From Longimicrobium sp. (GTDB taxonomy: Bacteria > Gemmatimonadota > Gemmatimonadetes > Longimicrobiales > Longimicrobiaceae), in contig NZ_DATIND010000155.1 in the NCBI RefSeq assembly GCF_035474595.1, positions 124,001 through 188,000 on the forward strand: DNA of 64,000 bases. Direction: 5' to 3'. Made by a program: the position numbers and the translations under genes. Of the stretch, positions 50,713-59,862 are shown one piece after another. Below the pieces are notes generated by a model that was not told where the DNA came from, searched no databases, and saw nothing but the letters and a program-made list of their open reading frames with translations. Position 1 is the first letter of the stretch. Each line of letters opens with the position of its first letter.

Positions 50713-50759
50713 CGAAAACGCGCCGCCGTCCCCCCGCGGGGATGGCGGCGCGTTTCGCG
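50713..50759 (+). terminator. Terminator-like hairpin
   Basis: CGAAAACGCGCCGCC (50713-50727) pairs with 50744-50757 and an inner CCCCGCGGGG. The downstream T-run is only TTT within the stem, so it may depend on secondary structure rather than a U-tract. Confidence 0.6.
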
Positions 50760-50808
50760 TTGCCGGCGGGGGGGCGATCCCGATCCGCATGTTTTGCGAC
50801 GCCGATCC

Positions 50809-50837
50809 TTGACTCTGCCTCGCACGAGGTCTATCCT
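50809..50837 (+). promoter_or_regulatory. Predicted promoter of the lipoyl/octanoyl transferase gene
   Basis: TTGACT (50809-50814), a 17-base spacer, TATCCT (50832-50837), and ATG at 50846 only eight bases after the -10. A leaderless transcript is expected; no ribosome site is present. Confidence 0.7.
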
Positions 50838-50845
50838 CGCACTCC

Positions 50846-51655
50846 ATGCACCCCCATGGAAGCGACGCTCCCGCCGTGCGGTGGCGGCTGCTCGACACCC
50901 CGCCTGCGGCCGGCGCGTGGAACATGGCGGTCGACGAGGCGCTGGCGCACTCGGTGGCCGAGGGAGGCGCGCCGGTGCTGCGCTTCTACCGCTGGTCGCC
51001 CGCCTGCCTGTCGCTGGGGCGCAACCAGCCGGCGCGCGGCCGCTACGACCTGGACGCGCTCGCCGTACGGGGGATCGACGTGGTGCGGCGGCCCACCGGC
51101 GGCCGCGCGGTGCTGCACGACCGCGAGCTGACCTACTCCGTCGCCGCGCCCGAGGCGCTGCTGGGCGGGCCGAAGCGCGCCTACCACGCCATCAACCGCG
51201 CGCTGGTCGCCGGGCTGCGCCGCCTGGGAGTGGCCGCCGCGCTACAGCCCGTCACGGCCGAGCGCGCGCCCGCTCCCTCGCTGGCGCCTTGCTTCGACCA
51301 GCCGGTGGAGGGCGAGGTGGTGGCCGCCGGGCGGAAGCTGGTCGGCAGCGCGCAGCGGCGGCTGGGAACGGTGATCCTGCAGCACGGCTCGCTTCCCATC
51401 GAAGACGACCAGTCCACCGTCGCCACCCTGCTGCTCGACACGGCCGACCGCGACGACGCGGGGCCGCCGGCGACGCTCGCGGAGGTGCTGGGGCGAGTTC
51501 CGGACTGGGATGAGCTCACCGCGGCGCTCGCGGCGGGGTGGACGGAGACGTTCGGCGGTGAGCTCGCCGCGAGCGCGCTGACCGGCGGCGAGCGCGTCCG
51601 CGCGGAGGACGCCGCCCGGCGGTACGCGGGTGCGGCATGGACTTGGCATCAGTAG
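50846..51655 (+). CDS. Octanoyltransferase/lipoate-protein ligase (LipM-like)
   Basis: A 269-residue enzyme of the BPL_LplA_LipB fold that attaches octanoyl or lipoyl groups to carrier proteins such as GcvH. The core motifs are WNMAVDEALA, RRPTGGRAVLHD and GRKLVGSAQRR, with Lys164 likely in the acyl site. The Cys149 in PCFDQPVEG matches the catalytic Cys of LipM/LipL-type enzymes rather than true lipoate ligases. The first codons are leaderless relative to the promoter. The following transporter operon begins 63 bases later, and its promoter is not otherwise visible, so the two may be linked. Confidence 0.85.
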   Translation: MHPHGSDAPAVRWRLLDTPPAAGAWNMAVDEALAHSVAEGGAPVLRFYRWSPACLSLGRNQPARGRYDLDALAVRGIDVVRRPTGGRAVLHDRELTYSVAAPEALLGGPKRAYHAINRALVAGLRRLGVAAALQPVTAERAPAPSLAPCFDQPVEGEVVAAGRKLVGSAQRRLGTVILQHGSLPIEDDQSTVATLLLDTADRDDAGPPATLAEVLGRVPDWDELTAALAAGWTETFGGELAASALTGGERVRAEDAARRYAGAAWTWHQ

Positions 51656-51718
51656 GCGCCGCTTGCACGGGCGGCATCGGTGCCGCCGGACGAACGGGAA
51701 CGGGACGGGGGAGCGGAG

Positions 51719-53350
51719 ATGCCCGCACGGAATGCGTGGAGGTGCGTCGCGGCCGCGCTGCTGCTGGCCGGTTGCGGCGGCGGGGGCGACGCGGGTGGAG
51801 GAAAGGCGGGGGAGAACGCCGGCCCGCCGCAGACCGGGGGGATGGCCGTGGTCGCCGTCACCAGCGACTTCCAGGCCTTCAACCCGGTGGTGAACACGCA
51901 CTCCACCACCGACGACGTGATCCGCTTCATGCTGTTCACGCCGCTCATCCAGTACGACGCGAAGCTGGCCCCGCAGCCCTGGCTGGCGCAGAGCTGGGAG
52001 CTCAGCGACACCGCGGTCGTCTTCCACCTCCGCAACGACGTGAAGTGGCACGACGGCCAGCCGGTGACCGCCGAGGACGTGAAGTTCACCTTCGACCTGG
52101 CCAAGGACACCACCACCGCCTCGCTCATCGGCTCCGCGTACCTCGGGCTGGTGAAGAGCGCGACCGTGGTCGACCCCTACACCGTCCGCTTCACCTTCAC
52201 CGCCCCGCACGCCCAGGCGCTGGACGACTTCTGGTGGGCGCCGGTGCCGAAGCATCTGTTGAAGGACATCCCCCCGGCGCAACTGGGTCAGGCTGCCTAC
52301 AACCGGGCGCCGGTGGGGAGCGGACCCTTCAAGTTCGGCGCGTGGAAGGCCAACGAGACGCTCACGCTCGAGGCCAATCCCGCCTTCCCGGCGGCGCTGG
52401 GCGGCAGGCCGAAGCTGGACCGCGTCATCTTCCGCATCATCCCCGAGCCGACCACCATGGTCACCGAGCTGGTGAACGGGAACAGCGACGTCATCGGGTG
52501 GACGCTGCAGCCCGACCAGGCGGTGCAGGTGCAGGGGCAGCAGGGGCTCACGCTGAAGCACTTCCCCTCGCGCGAGTTCACCTACGTGGCGTGGAACGGC
52601 ACCCGCGCGCCCTTCAACGACCCCGCGGTGCGCAGGGCCATGGGGATGGCGATCGACCGCGCCAGCATCATCAAGGGGCTGATGCGCGGCTTCGCGGTCC
52701 CCGCGGTGGGGATGGTGCCCTCGTGGAGCCCCATGTACAGCGAGATCCCCGCACTCCCGTTCGACCCCAACCAGGCGAAGGCCGCGCTGGCACAGGCCGG
52801 GTGGCACGACACGAACGGCGACGGGATCGTGGAGAAGGACGGGAAGCCGCTGCGCTTCGTGCTGATGGTGAACAGCGCCAACCGGCTGCACCAGGACATG
52901 GCGCAGGTGATCCAGCAGGCGATGAAGGCGGTGGGCGCGCAGGTGGAGGTGCGCGCGCAGGAGTTCCAGACCATGCTGCGCCAGTACAAGGCGCGCGACT
53001 ACGACGCGGTGATCGCCAACTGGTCGCTCGACACCTTCAAGGTGGACCCCACGCCGCTCTTCTCCTGCGCGCAGGCGCGGGTGCCCAACTCCAGCAACCG
53101 CACCGGCTACTGCAACCCGCAGGCGGACGCGCTGATGGAGCGGGGGCTGAGGTCGACCGACCCGGCGCAGGCGAAGCAGACCTGGCAGCAGTATTTCCAG
53201 CTCATCCAGCAGGACCAGCCGCTGACGTTCCTGTTCTGGAGCGAGGACATGGCCGGAGTGGGGCCGCGGGTGCAGGGGGTGACCATGGACGCGCGCAGCA
53301 AGCTGGCCAACGTGAAGGACTGGTGGATCCCCGCCGACCGCCGCCGCTGA
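51719..53350 (+). CDS. Peptide ABC transporter substrate-binding lipoprotein 1
   Basis: A 543-residue binding protein of the DppA/OppA (SBP_bac_5) family. Lipobox LLLAGC, then a Gly-rich linker, then the family pattern: LFTPLIQYDAKLAPQPWLAQSWEL, FHLRNDVKWHDGQPVTAEDV and IDRASIIKGLMRGFAVPA. It would capture peptides or related solutes in the periplasm for the permeases 4-7 kb downstream. The start is ATG 51719 with GGAG just upstream. Its relation to the next two genes is paralogous, all three lying in tandem. Confidence 0.92.
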   Translation: MPARNAWRCVAAALLLAGCGGGGDAGGGKAGENAGPPQTGGMAVVAVTSDFQAFNPVVNTHSTTDDVIRFMLFTPLIQYDAKLAPQPWLAQSWELSDTAVVFHLRNDVKWHDGQPVTAEDVKFTFDLAKDTTTASLIGSAYLGLVKSATVVDPYTVRFTFTAPHAQALDDFWWAPVPKHLLKDIPPAQLGQAAYNRAPVGSGPFKFGAWKANETLTLEANPAFPAALGGRPKLDRVIFRIIPEPTTMVTELVNGNSDVIGWTLQPDQAVQVQGQQGLTLKHFPSREFTYVAWNGTRAPFNDPAVRRAMGMAIDRASIIKGLMRGFAVPAVGMVPSWSPMYSEIPALPFDPNQAKAALAQAGWHDTNGDGIVEKDGKPLRFVLMVNSANRLHQDMAQVIQQAMKAVGAQVEVRAQEFQTMLRQYKARDYDAVIANWSLDTFKVDPTPLFSCAQARVPNSSNRTGYCNPQADALMERGLRSTDPAQAKQTWQQYFQLIQQDQPLTFLFWSEDMAGVGPRVQGVTMDARSKLANVKDWWIPADRRR

Positions 53351-53388
53351 TGCCCGGAACTCCAAGCAGGAAAGGCAAGTAGCACGTT

Positions 53389-53408
53389 CGGGCCCCGTGC
53401 GGGGCCCG
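53389..53408 (+). other. Intercistronic hairpin
   Basis: CGGGCCCC-GTGC-GGGGCCCG forms an 8-base-pair stem without a T-tract between binding-protein genes 1 and 2. It may stabilise the first message so that binding protein 1 is made in excess over the permeases, as in other solute-binding operons; this role is inferred. Confidence 0.5.
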
Positions 53409-53454
53409 TCCCCCCTCAAGGGCGCGGGACGGACCGAGGCAGGGAAAGACTTCG

Positions 53455-55134
53455 ATGCCGATGAACGTGTACAGGCGCGCCGCCGGCGCGCTGGCGGTGG
53501 GGCTGCTGGCGGCGTGCGGCGGGGGTGGCCAGGACGCGGGCAGCGGCGCGGCGAAAGGCGGCGCCGCGGACCGCGACGCGCAGGTCCCCGAGGCCCAGCG
53601 CCGCGGGGGAACCATCGTGGTGGCCGCGATCGGCGAGATCCCCGACATGAACCCGCTGACGGCCACCGACCAGACGTCGGACAACGTCCGGCAGTTCGTG
53701 CTCTTCACCCCGCTCATCACCTACAACGAGAAGCTGGAGCCGGTGCCGTACCTGGCGCGGAGCTGGGAGGTGAACGCCGACACCACCGAGCTCACCTTCC
53801 ACCTGCGCAACGACATCTACTGGCAGGACGGGGTGAAGACCACCGCGTACGACGTGAAGTTCTCGTACGACCTGGCCCGCAACCCCGACACCGGCTTCCC
53901 CAACCTGGCGTTCTGGACGCACTACGGCGACGCGACGGTGCCGGACTCGTTCACCTTCAAGGTGAAGATGACCCCGCACGCCGACTTCATGGACCCGTGG
54001 CGCTCGTTCGCCCCGGCGCCGCAGCACATCCTGAAGGGGGTCGCGCCGGCGCAGATGCGCAACCAGCCCTTCTCCACCCGCGCCGTCGTCGGCAACGGGC
54101 CCTTCCGGTTCGTCTCGCACACCGAGGGGCAGAGCTGGGTGTTCGAGGCCAACGACCGCTGGCCGGCCGAGCTGGGCGGGCGCCCGTATGCCGACCGCAT
54201 CGTCTTCCGCCCGATCCCCGAGCCCACCACGCTGCTCACCGAGCTGCTGAACGGGAACATCGACTACTACATCGCCCCCACGAGCGACCAGGCGGGGCAG
54301 ATCGAGCAGAACCCCAACACGCGCCTGGCCACCTTCCCCGACCGGCAGTTCGCGGTGATCTCTTGGAACGAGCGCAAGCCGCTGTTCAGGGACGTGAACG
54401 TCCGCCGCGCGCTGACCATGGCCATCGACCGCGAGTCGATCGTGCAGGGGGTGCGCCGGGGATACGGGCAGCTGGCCAACAGCACCGTCCCCCCGTTCTA
54501 CTGGAACTACGATCCCCAGGCGGGGGCGGACCTGAAGTACGACCCCGAGGGGGCGAAGCGCCTGCTCGCCGAGGCGGGATGGCGCGACACGAACGGCGAC
54601 GGGATCCTGGACAAGGACGGGAAGCCGTTCTCCTTCACGCTCTATACCAACAGCGGCAACCGCGAGCGGCAGGACATCACCGAGATCGTGCAGTCGCAGC
54701 TGAAGGCGGTGGGGATCGCGGTGCAGCCTCGCCTCGCGGAGTGGGGGTCGCTGCTCGACCGGCTGCAGCGCGAGCCGCGCGACTACGACGCCGCGGTGGT
54801 GGGGTGGGTGACCGAGTTCCGTATCGACGACTCGGACCTGTTCTCGTGCAGGAAGATGAAGGAGCCGTTCCAGTGGGTGGGGTACTGCGACCCGCAGACC
54901 GACCGCTACCTGGACACGCTGCCCAAGATCGCCGACCGCGCGGCGGCCAGGCCGCTGTGGATCGAGTATCAGCGCAAGATCTCGCACGACCAGCCGTTCA
55001 CCTTCCTGTTCTTCACGCGGCGTCTGGAGGGGGTGCACGAGCGGCTGCGCAACGTACATCCCGACGCCCGCGGCGACTGGGTGGGCGCGGCACGGTGGTA
55101 CCTGGACCCGCGGATGCGGCGCCCGGGACGGTAG
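53455..55134 (+). CDS. Peptide ABC transporter substrate-binding lipoprotein 2
   Basis: A 559-residue SBP_bac_5 protein. Lipobox GLLAAC, then a Gly-rich linker. Family motifs: LFTPLITYNEKLEPVPYLARSW, FHLRNDIYWQDGVKTTAYDV and IDRESIVQGVRRGYGQLANS. ATG 53455 has AGGGAAAG upstream; ATG 53461 is also possible. It is more like binding protein 1 than 3. Three tandem receptors for one set of permeases suggest different ligand specificities. Confidence 0.92.
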   Translation: MPMNVYRRAAGALAVGLLAACGGGGQDAGSGAAKGGAADRDAQVPEAQRRGGTIVVAAIGEIPDMNPLTATDQTSDNVRQFVLFTPLITYNEKLEPVPYLARSWEVNADTTELTFHLRNDIYWQDGVKTTAYDVKFSYDLARNPDTGFPNLAFWTHYGDATVPDSFTFKVKMTPHADFMDPWRSFAPAPQHILKGVAPAQMRNQPFSTRAVVGNGPFRFVSHTEGQSWVFEANDRWPAELGGRPYADRIVFRPIPEPTTLLTELLNGNIDYYIAPTSDQAGQIEQNPNTRLATFPDRQFAVISWNERKPLFRDVNVRRALTMAIDRESIVQGVRRGYGQLANSTVPPFYWNYDPQAGADLKYDPEGAKRLLAEAGWRDTNGDGILDKDGKPFSFTLYTNSGNRERQDITEIVQSQLKAVGIAVQPRLAEWGSLLDRLQREPRDYDAAVVGWVTEFRIDDSDLFSCRKMKEPFQWVGYCDPQTDRYLDTLPKIADRAAARPLWIEYQRKISHDQPFTFLFFTRRLEGVHERLRNVHPDARGDWVGAARWYLDPRMRRPGR

Positions 55135-55170
55135 GGCCCGAACCGACACACACACCACCCCCACACGACC

Positions 55171-56931
55171 ATGCGGAACACCCCAGGCGGGTCCCTCCTC
55201 ACTACGCGCGCCGCCACGCTCCTCCTGGCGGCGCTCGCCGCGGCCTGCGGCGGTGACCGTTCCGGCGGCGGCGGCACCGCCCAGCGCGACACCACGCAGG
55301 AGCCCGGCGGCACCCCCGAGCGCGGCGGCACCGCCGTGCTGGTCGAGGCAGCCGACATGGAGAAGCCCATGCCGCTGGTCTGGCAGACGTCGCTGGACAG
55401 CGACCTGATGGACGTGATGTACATGGGGCTCACCCGCCCCGAGTGGCGCGACGGGAGACTCCAGTACCTCACCAGCAACGACAACCCCATGGCGGCGGCG
55501 TACCACTGGGAGTACACCGGCCCGGACTCCACCGCCATGCGCTTCCGCCTGCGCTCGGGGCTGAAGTGGAGCGACGGCCAGCCGCTGACGGCGGCCGACG
55601 TCGTGTACACCTACCAGATGATGGGCAACCCCGCCGTGGCGTCGCCGCGCCAGGGCGACGTGGAGCAGATCGACTCGGTGACGGCCGAGAACGACAGCAC
55701 CGTGGTGATCCACTACAAGCGCCGCTACGCCGACATGATGTTCTCCACCGCGTCCAACATCGTCCCCCGGCACGTGTACCAGGACGCGGCGCCGGGAAGC
55801 ATCCGCACGCACCCGGCGCTGAACGATCCGGCCAACCGGCTGGTGGTGAGCGGACCGTTCAAGGTGGGCGCGTGGCGGCGCGGCGAGAGCATCACCCTGG
55901 TTCCCAACCCGTACTTCCCGGTGCAGCCCCGGCTGGACCGCATCGTCATCCGCATCATCGGCGAGCCCACCACGCGCCTGGTGGAGCTGCGCAACGGCAC
56001 CGCCGACATGGTGCGCGGGATCAGCTTCGACCAGGTGCCGCAGATCCGCGCGGGCGACCCGCAGCACCAGATCCGGATCGAGCGCGAGCAGGGGCGCTTC
56101 TGGGAATACATCGCCTACCTCCCCAGCGCGCACCCCGCCTTCGCCGACCCCGCGGTGCGGCGCGCGCTGGGTTTGGCCATCGACGTGCCGGGGATCATCC
56201 GGGCGCTGCAGATGCAGGACTGGACCACGCCGGCCGCCGGGCCCTACTCGCCCATCTTCAAGGGGCTGGGCGACAACCCGGCGGTGCGCCCGCTCCCGTA
56301 CGACACCGCGCGCGCCGACAGCATCCTGGACGCGCGGGGGTGGAAGGACACCAACGGCGACGGCATCCGCGACAGGGACGGACGCGCACTTTCCTTTACC
56401 CTGCAGACCAACTCGGGGAACGCGCGCCGCGCCGACGTCACCCAGATCGTGCAGCAGCAGTGGAAGAAGGTGGGCGTCGACGCGCAGCTCCGCGCGCTGG
56501 AGTTCAACACCTTCCAGAACTCGCTCTCGGAGCACAGGTACCAGGCGGCGCTGGGGAGCTGGGGCGTGCAGCTCTCGCCCGACATCACCCCCGAGTTCAT
56601 GCCGGGGGCGCAGTTCAACATCGTGCAGTACAACAACCCCGAGGTGGTGCGGCTGATGCAGGAGGCGCTGGCCAGGCCCACCTACGAGCAGTCGTACCCG
56701 CTCTGGCGGGCCGCCGCGGAGCGAATCGTGCAGGATCAGCCGTATACCTGGCTGTATTACTACGACGCCATCTCGGCGGTGCGGAACCGGCTCCGCGGGG
56801 TGCGGATCAACACCTACGGGGCGTACCAGAACGTGTGGGAGTGGTGGATCCCGCGCAGCCTGCAGGGCCCGGCGCGGGGCGGAGCGGCGCCCGCGGGCGG
56901 CGGAAACGACACGGCAAAGGGAAAGCGGTGA
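55171..56931 (+). CDS. Peptide ABC transporter substrate-binding lipoprotein 3
   Basis: A 586-residue SBP_bac_5 protein. Lipobox LAALAAAC, then a long Gly/Thr-rich linker. It lacks the usual LFTPLI opening but has FRLRSGLKWSDGQPLTAADV, RIIGEPTTRLVELRNGTADM and IDVPGIIRALQMQDWTTPA. The C-terminus has an extra low-complexity stretch (GPARGGAAPAGGGNDTAKGKR). No good ribosome site precedes its ATG, so it may be translated by coupling or at lower rate. The divergent sequence suggests a ligand class different from the other two. Confidence 0.9.
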   Translation: MRNTPGGSLLTTRAATLLLAALAAACGGDRSGGGGTAQRDTTQEPGGTPERGGTAVLVEAADMEKPMPLVWQTSLDSDLMDVMYMGLTRPEWRDGRLQYLTSNDNPMAAAYHWEYTGPDSTAMRFRLRSGLKWSDGQPLTAADVVYTYQMMGNPAVASPRQGDVEQIDSVTAENDSTVVIHYKRRYADMMFSTASNIVPRHVYQDAAPGSIRTHPALNDPANRLVVSGPFKVGAWRRGESITLVPNPYFPVQPRLDRIVIRIIGEPTTRLVELRNGTADMVRGISFDQVPQIRAGDPQHQIRIEREQGRFWEYIAYLPSAHPAFADPAVRRALGLAIDVPGIIRALQMQDWTTPAAGPYSPIFKGLGDNPAVRPLPYDTARADSILDARGWKDTNGDGIRDRDGRALSFTLQTNSGNARRADVTQIVQQQWKKVGVDAQLRALEFNTFQNSLSEHRYQAALGSWGVQLSPDITPEFMPGAQFNIVQYNNPEVVRLMQEALARPTYEQSYPLWRAAAERIVQDQPYTWLYYYDAISAVRNRLRGVRINTYGAYQNVWEWWIPRSLQGPARGGAAPAGGGNDTAKGKR

Positions 56932-56935
56932 AGGA

Positions 56936-57949
56936 ATGATCGGGTACCTGCTGCGCCGGATCCTGGGGGCCATCCCGCTGCTGCTGGGGATCCTCACGCT
57001 GATCTTCTTCATCATCCACATCGCCCCGGGCGACCCGACGGCCAGGTTCGTGAACCCGAACGTGAGCCCGCGGGTGATCGAGCAGATGCGGCACAACCTG
57101 GGGCTCGACCAGCCGCTCCACATCCAGTACCTGAAGTGGATGTGGAGCTTCCTGCGCGGCAACTTCGGCTACTCGTTCGGGCAGCAGCAGCCCATCAGCC
57201 AGATCCTGCCGGGGGTGCTGTGGAACACGCTGCAGCTGACCCTGCTGTCGCTGGTGCTGATCTTCGTGGTGGGGATGCTGATCGGGATCGTGCAGGCGGT
57301 GCGGCAGTACTCGGTGGCCGACAACGTGCTCTCGTTCCTGGCGCTCTTCTTCTATTCGATGCCCTCGTTCTGGTTCGCGCTGATGCTGATCCTGCTCTTC
57401 TCGATGAAGGCCAACCAGATCCTGGGCGCGCACCCCGGGTGGGCGCCGTACTTCGGGTGGCTGCAGTTTCCCGCCAGCGGGATGACCAGCGTGGGATACG
57501 AGTACATGAGCGCCGGCGGCAAGTTCGCCGACCGCTTCAAGCACCTCTTCCTTCCCGCGCTGGCGCTGGGGATCGGGAACGCGGCCGGCGTCGCCCGCTA
57601 CATGCGCGGCTCCATGCTCGAGGTCATCCACCAGGACTTCATCCGCACCGCGCGGGCGAAGGGGCTCTCCGAGCGCACGGTCATCTTCAAGCACGCGCTC
57701 AGGAACGCGCTGATCCCCATCATCACCCTGCTGGGGCTGTACCTTCCCTTCCTCCTTTCCGGCGCGGTGCTGGTGGAGACGATCTTCGGGTGGCCGGGGA
57801 TGGGGCGCGCCATCGTCGACGCCATCCTGCAGCGCGACTACCCCATGGTGATGGCCACGAGCTTCGTGATCGCGGCGATGGTGGTGCTGGGGAACCTGGT
57901 CTCCGACGTCCTCTACGCGGTGGTCGACCCCCGCATCCGCGCGGAGTAG
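56936..57949 (+). CDS. dppB: Peptide ABC transporter permease, DppB type
   Basis: A 337-residue inner-membrane permease with six helices. Typical DppB/OppB features: LLRRILGAIPLLLGILTLIFF at the start, HIAPGDPTARF, and the cytoplasmic coupling motif (EAA loop) around RTARAKGLSERTVIFKHALRNALIP. It pairs with the DppC-type gene starting 4 bases later. Five bases separate it from binding protein 3. Confidence 0.94.
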   Translation: MIGYLLRRILGAIPLLLGILTLIFFIIHIAPGDPTARFVNPNVSPRVIEQMRHNLGLDQPLHIQYLKWMWSFLRGNFGYSFGQQQPISQILPGVLWNTLQLTLLSLVLIFVVGMLIGIVQAVRQYSVADNVLSFLALFFYSMPSFWFALMLILLFSMKANQILGAHPGWAPYFGWLQFPASGMTSVGYEYMSAGGKFADRFKHLFLPALALGIGNAAGVARYMRGSMLEVIHQDFIRTARAKGLSERTVIFKHALRNALIPIITLLGLYLPFLLSGAVLVETIFGWPGMGRAIVDAILQRDYPMVMATSFVIAAMVVLGNLVSDVLYAVVDPRIRAE

Positions 57950-57953
57950 CCCC

Positions 57954-59168
57954 ATGCCGGCGACCGTGACTCCCGAGCAGATGCCGCCCGAGCCCATCGC
58001 GCAGACGGCCACCCCCGCCGCCGGGCGCACCGGGCGCGTGCCCGCCACCCCCGCGCAGGTGGCCATGTCGGTCGTCCCCGGGCTGGGGCACTTCGCCCGC
58101 GGCGAGTGGATCGCCGGGATGACGCTGTTCTTCGCCTGGGCCTTCACGCTCTCGCTGGCCTACCTGGCGCGCGGCAAGATCGCCGCGGTGTTCACCGGCC
58201 GCCGCATGCCGGTGGACGGCGTGGTGGCCATCGTGGCGCTGGTGGCGCTGGGCGCGGCGGTGTGGGGATGGGCCTTCTACGACCTGGCGGTGCGCTCGCG
58301 CAAGCAGCGGCGGCTGCACGGCGACGGGCAGTGGTCCATCGCCGCGCGCCACTTCAGGAAGAACCGTTTGGCGATGGCGGGGCTGGCGGTGATGGTCCTG
58401 CTGTACGTCATCACCCTCATCACCCCGCTGATCGCGCCGTACGATCCGGCCGAGCAGGGGAACATCATCCTGTCGCGCTACCTGGCCCCGTCGCTCGAGC
58501 ACCTGATGGGCACCGACAAGTTCGGGCGCGACATCTTCTCGCGGGTGCTGTACGGGTCGCGGATCTCGCTCTCCATCGGCTTCATCGCCGTCGCCATCAG
58601 CATCACCCTGGGAACGCTGATCGGCGCCTTCGCCGGGTACTTCGGCGGGATCGTGGACAGCATCCTCATGCGCTTCACCGACATGATGCTGTCGTTCCCG
58701 CGACTAGTGCTGCTGATCGTGGTGATCGCGCTCTTCGAGCCCAACATCTACCTGGTGGTCATCGTCCTGGGGCTGACGGGGTGGATGGGAACGGCGCGTC
58801 TGGTTCGAGGGGAAGTGCTGTCGCTGCGAGAACGGGAGTTCGTGCAGGCCGCGCGGGCGCTGGGGATGGGCGACTGGCGCATCATCTTCCGGCACGTGAT
58901 CCCCAACACCATGGCGCCGGTGATCGTGTCGGCCACGCTGGGGATCGGGCAGACGATTTTGACCGAGGCGTCGCTGTCGTTCCTGGGGCTGGGCGTGCAG
59001 CCGCCCACGCCCAGCTGGGGGAACATGGTCAGCGACGGGCGCGACGCGCTGATCAACGCGTGGTGGATCGCCACCTTCCCCGGCATCGCCATCGTGGTGA
59101 CGGTGGTCGCCTTCAACCTGCTGGGCGACGGCCTCCGCGACGCCCTGGACCCGCGGCTGAGGACGTGA
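57954..59168 (+). CDS. dppC: Peptide ABC transporter permease, DppC type, with N-terminal extension
   Basis: A 404-residue permease. The last 290 or so residues are the normal DppC (FRKNRLAMAGLAVMVLLYV, GTDKFGRDIFSRVLYGSRISL, coupling loop around AARALGMGDWRIIFRHVIPNT). The first 110 residues are an added domain with VVPGLGHFARGEWIAG and two extra helices, the PGLGH-type motif seen in small membrane domains such as DUF5683. This is unusual for DppC (normally about 300 residues). The 3' end and stop codon are duplicated at 60671-60735. Confidence 0.92.
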   Translation: MPATVTPEQMPPEPIAQTATPAAGRTGRVPATPAQVAMSVVPGLGHFARGEWIAGMTLFFAWAFTLSLAYLARGKIAAVFTGRRMPVDGVVAIVALVALGAAVWGWAFYDLAVRSRKQRRLHGDGQWSIAARHFRKNRLAMAGLAVMVLLYVITLITPLIAPYDPAEQGNIILSRYLAPSLEHLMGTDKFGRDIFSRVLYGSRISLSIGFIAVAISITLGTLIGAFAGYFGGIVDSILMRFTDMMLSFPRLVLLIVVIALFEPNIYLVVIVLGLTGWMGTARLVRGEVLSLREREFVQAARALGMGDWRIIFRHVIPNTMAPVIVSATLGIGQTILTEASLSFLGLGVQPPTPSWGNMVSDGRDALINAWWIATFPGIAIVVTVVAFNLLGDGLRDALDPRLRT

Positions 59169-59256
59169 CGGCGAACGAGGTGGGTGGATTGGAAGCAGCC
59201 GCGGCGCTCGATGCCGAGGCCATGGACACGATCGATCGCACGAACAGGAAGCGGCC

Positions 59257-59862
59257 ATGAGCCTGCCTGCGCTGCAGTACCCGAACGGCATCTCGTACGA
59301 GGACTTCCTCGCAACGGTGGACGAGGGGACGCATGCGGAATGGGTGGACGGGCAGGTGGTGCCGGTGACTCCGCCGTCGAAGGAGCATCTGACGATCACG
59401 GCATTCCTTCTCGCCGCGCTCCGGGGGTACGCGAACCGGAAGCGGCTGGGCGGGATCGTGCTGCACGCCCCCGCGCAGATGAAGCTGGCGCGCAGCGGGC
59501 GCGAGCCCGACGTGATCTACCTGAGCCCGGCGACGATGGCGCGGTGGGGCGAGCGCTACGTGGAAGGGCCCGCCGACCTGGTGATCGAGGTGGTGAGCCC
59601 GGAGAGCCGCACGCGCGACCGCCGGGAGAAGTTCCGCGAGTACGAGGCCGCGGGGGTGCGGGAGTACTGGCTGATCGACCCGGCGCAGAGGACGGCGGAC
59701 GTGTACGCGCTCTCGCCGGGCGGCGTGTACGAGCGAGTGGATCCGGGCGATCCTCCCCGCCTGAACAGCGTGGTGCTGCCCGGGCTGTGGATCGATCCCG
59801 CGTGGTTGTGGTCGGAGGCGCCCGACGAGTGGGCGGCCTTTGAGGAGTGGGGGCTGATCTGA
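59257..59862 (+). CDS. Uma2-family (DUF820) protein, copy A
   Basis: A 201-residue protein with a PD-(D/E)xK nuclease-like fold. The full family pattern is present: [23 protein letters not shown] at the N-terminus, EPDVIYLSPATM, ADLVIEVVSPES and REKFREYEAAGVREYWLIDP. The cellular function of Uma2 proteins is unknown; nuclease activity is inferred from fold. It sits between dppC and dppD, which is not usual for this transporter. The ATG at 59257 is preceded by GGAAGCGG. Its 5' leader is almost identical to that of copy C. Confidence 0.85.
   Translation: MSLPALQYPNGISYEDFLATVDEGTHAEWVDGQVVPVTPPSKEHLTITAFLLAALRGYANRKRLGGIVLHAPAQMKLARSGREPDVIYLSPATMARWGERYVEGPADLVIEVVSPESRTRDRREKFREYEAAGVREYWLIDPAQRTADVYALSPGGVYERVDPGDPPRLNSVVLPGLWIDPAWLWSEAPDEWAAFEEWGLI

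Noticed and set aside
53416-57162. Long minus-strand open frame opposite the binding-protein genes
   Set aside because: Same GC-driven shadow; the plus strand carries clear lipoprotein receptors.
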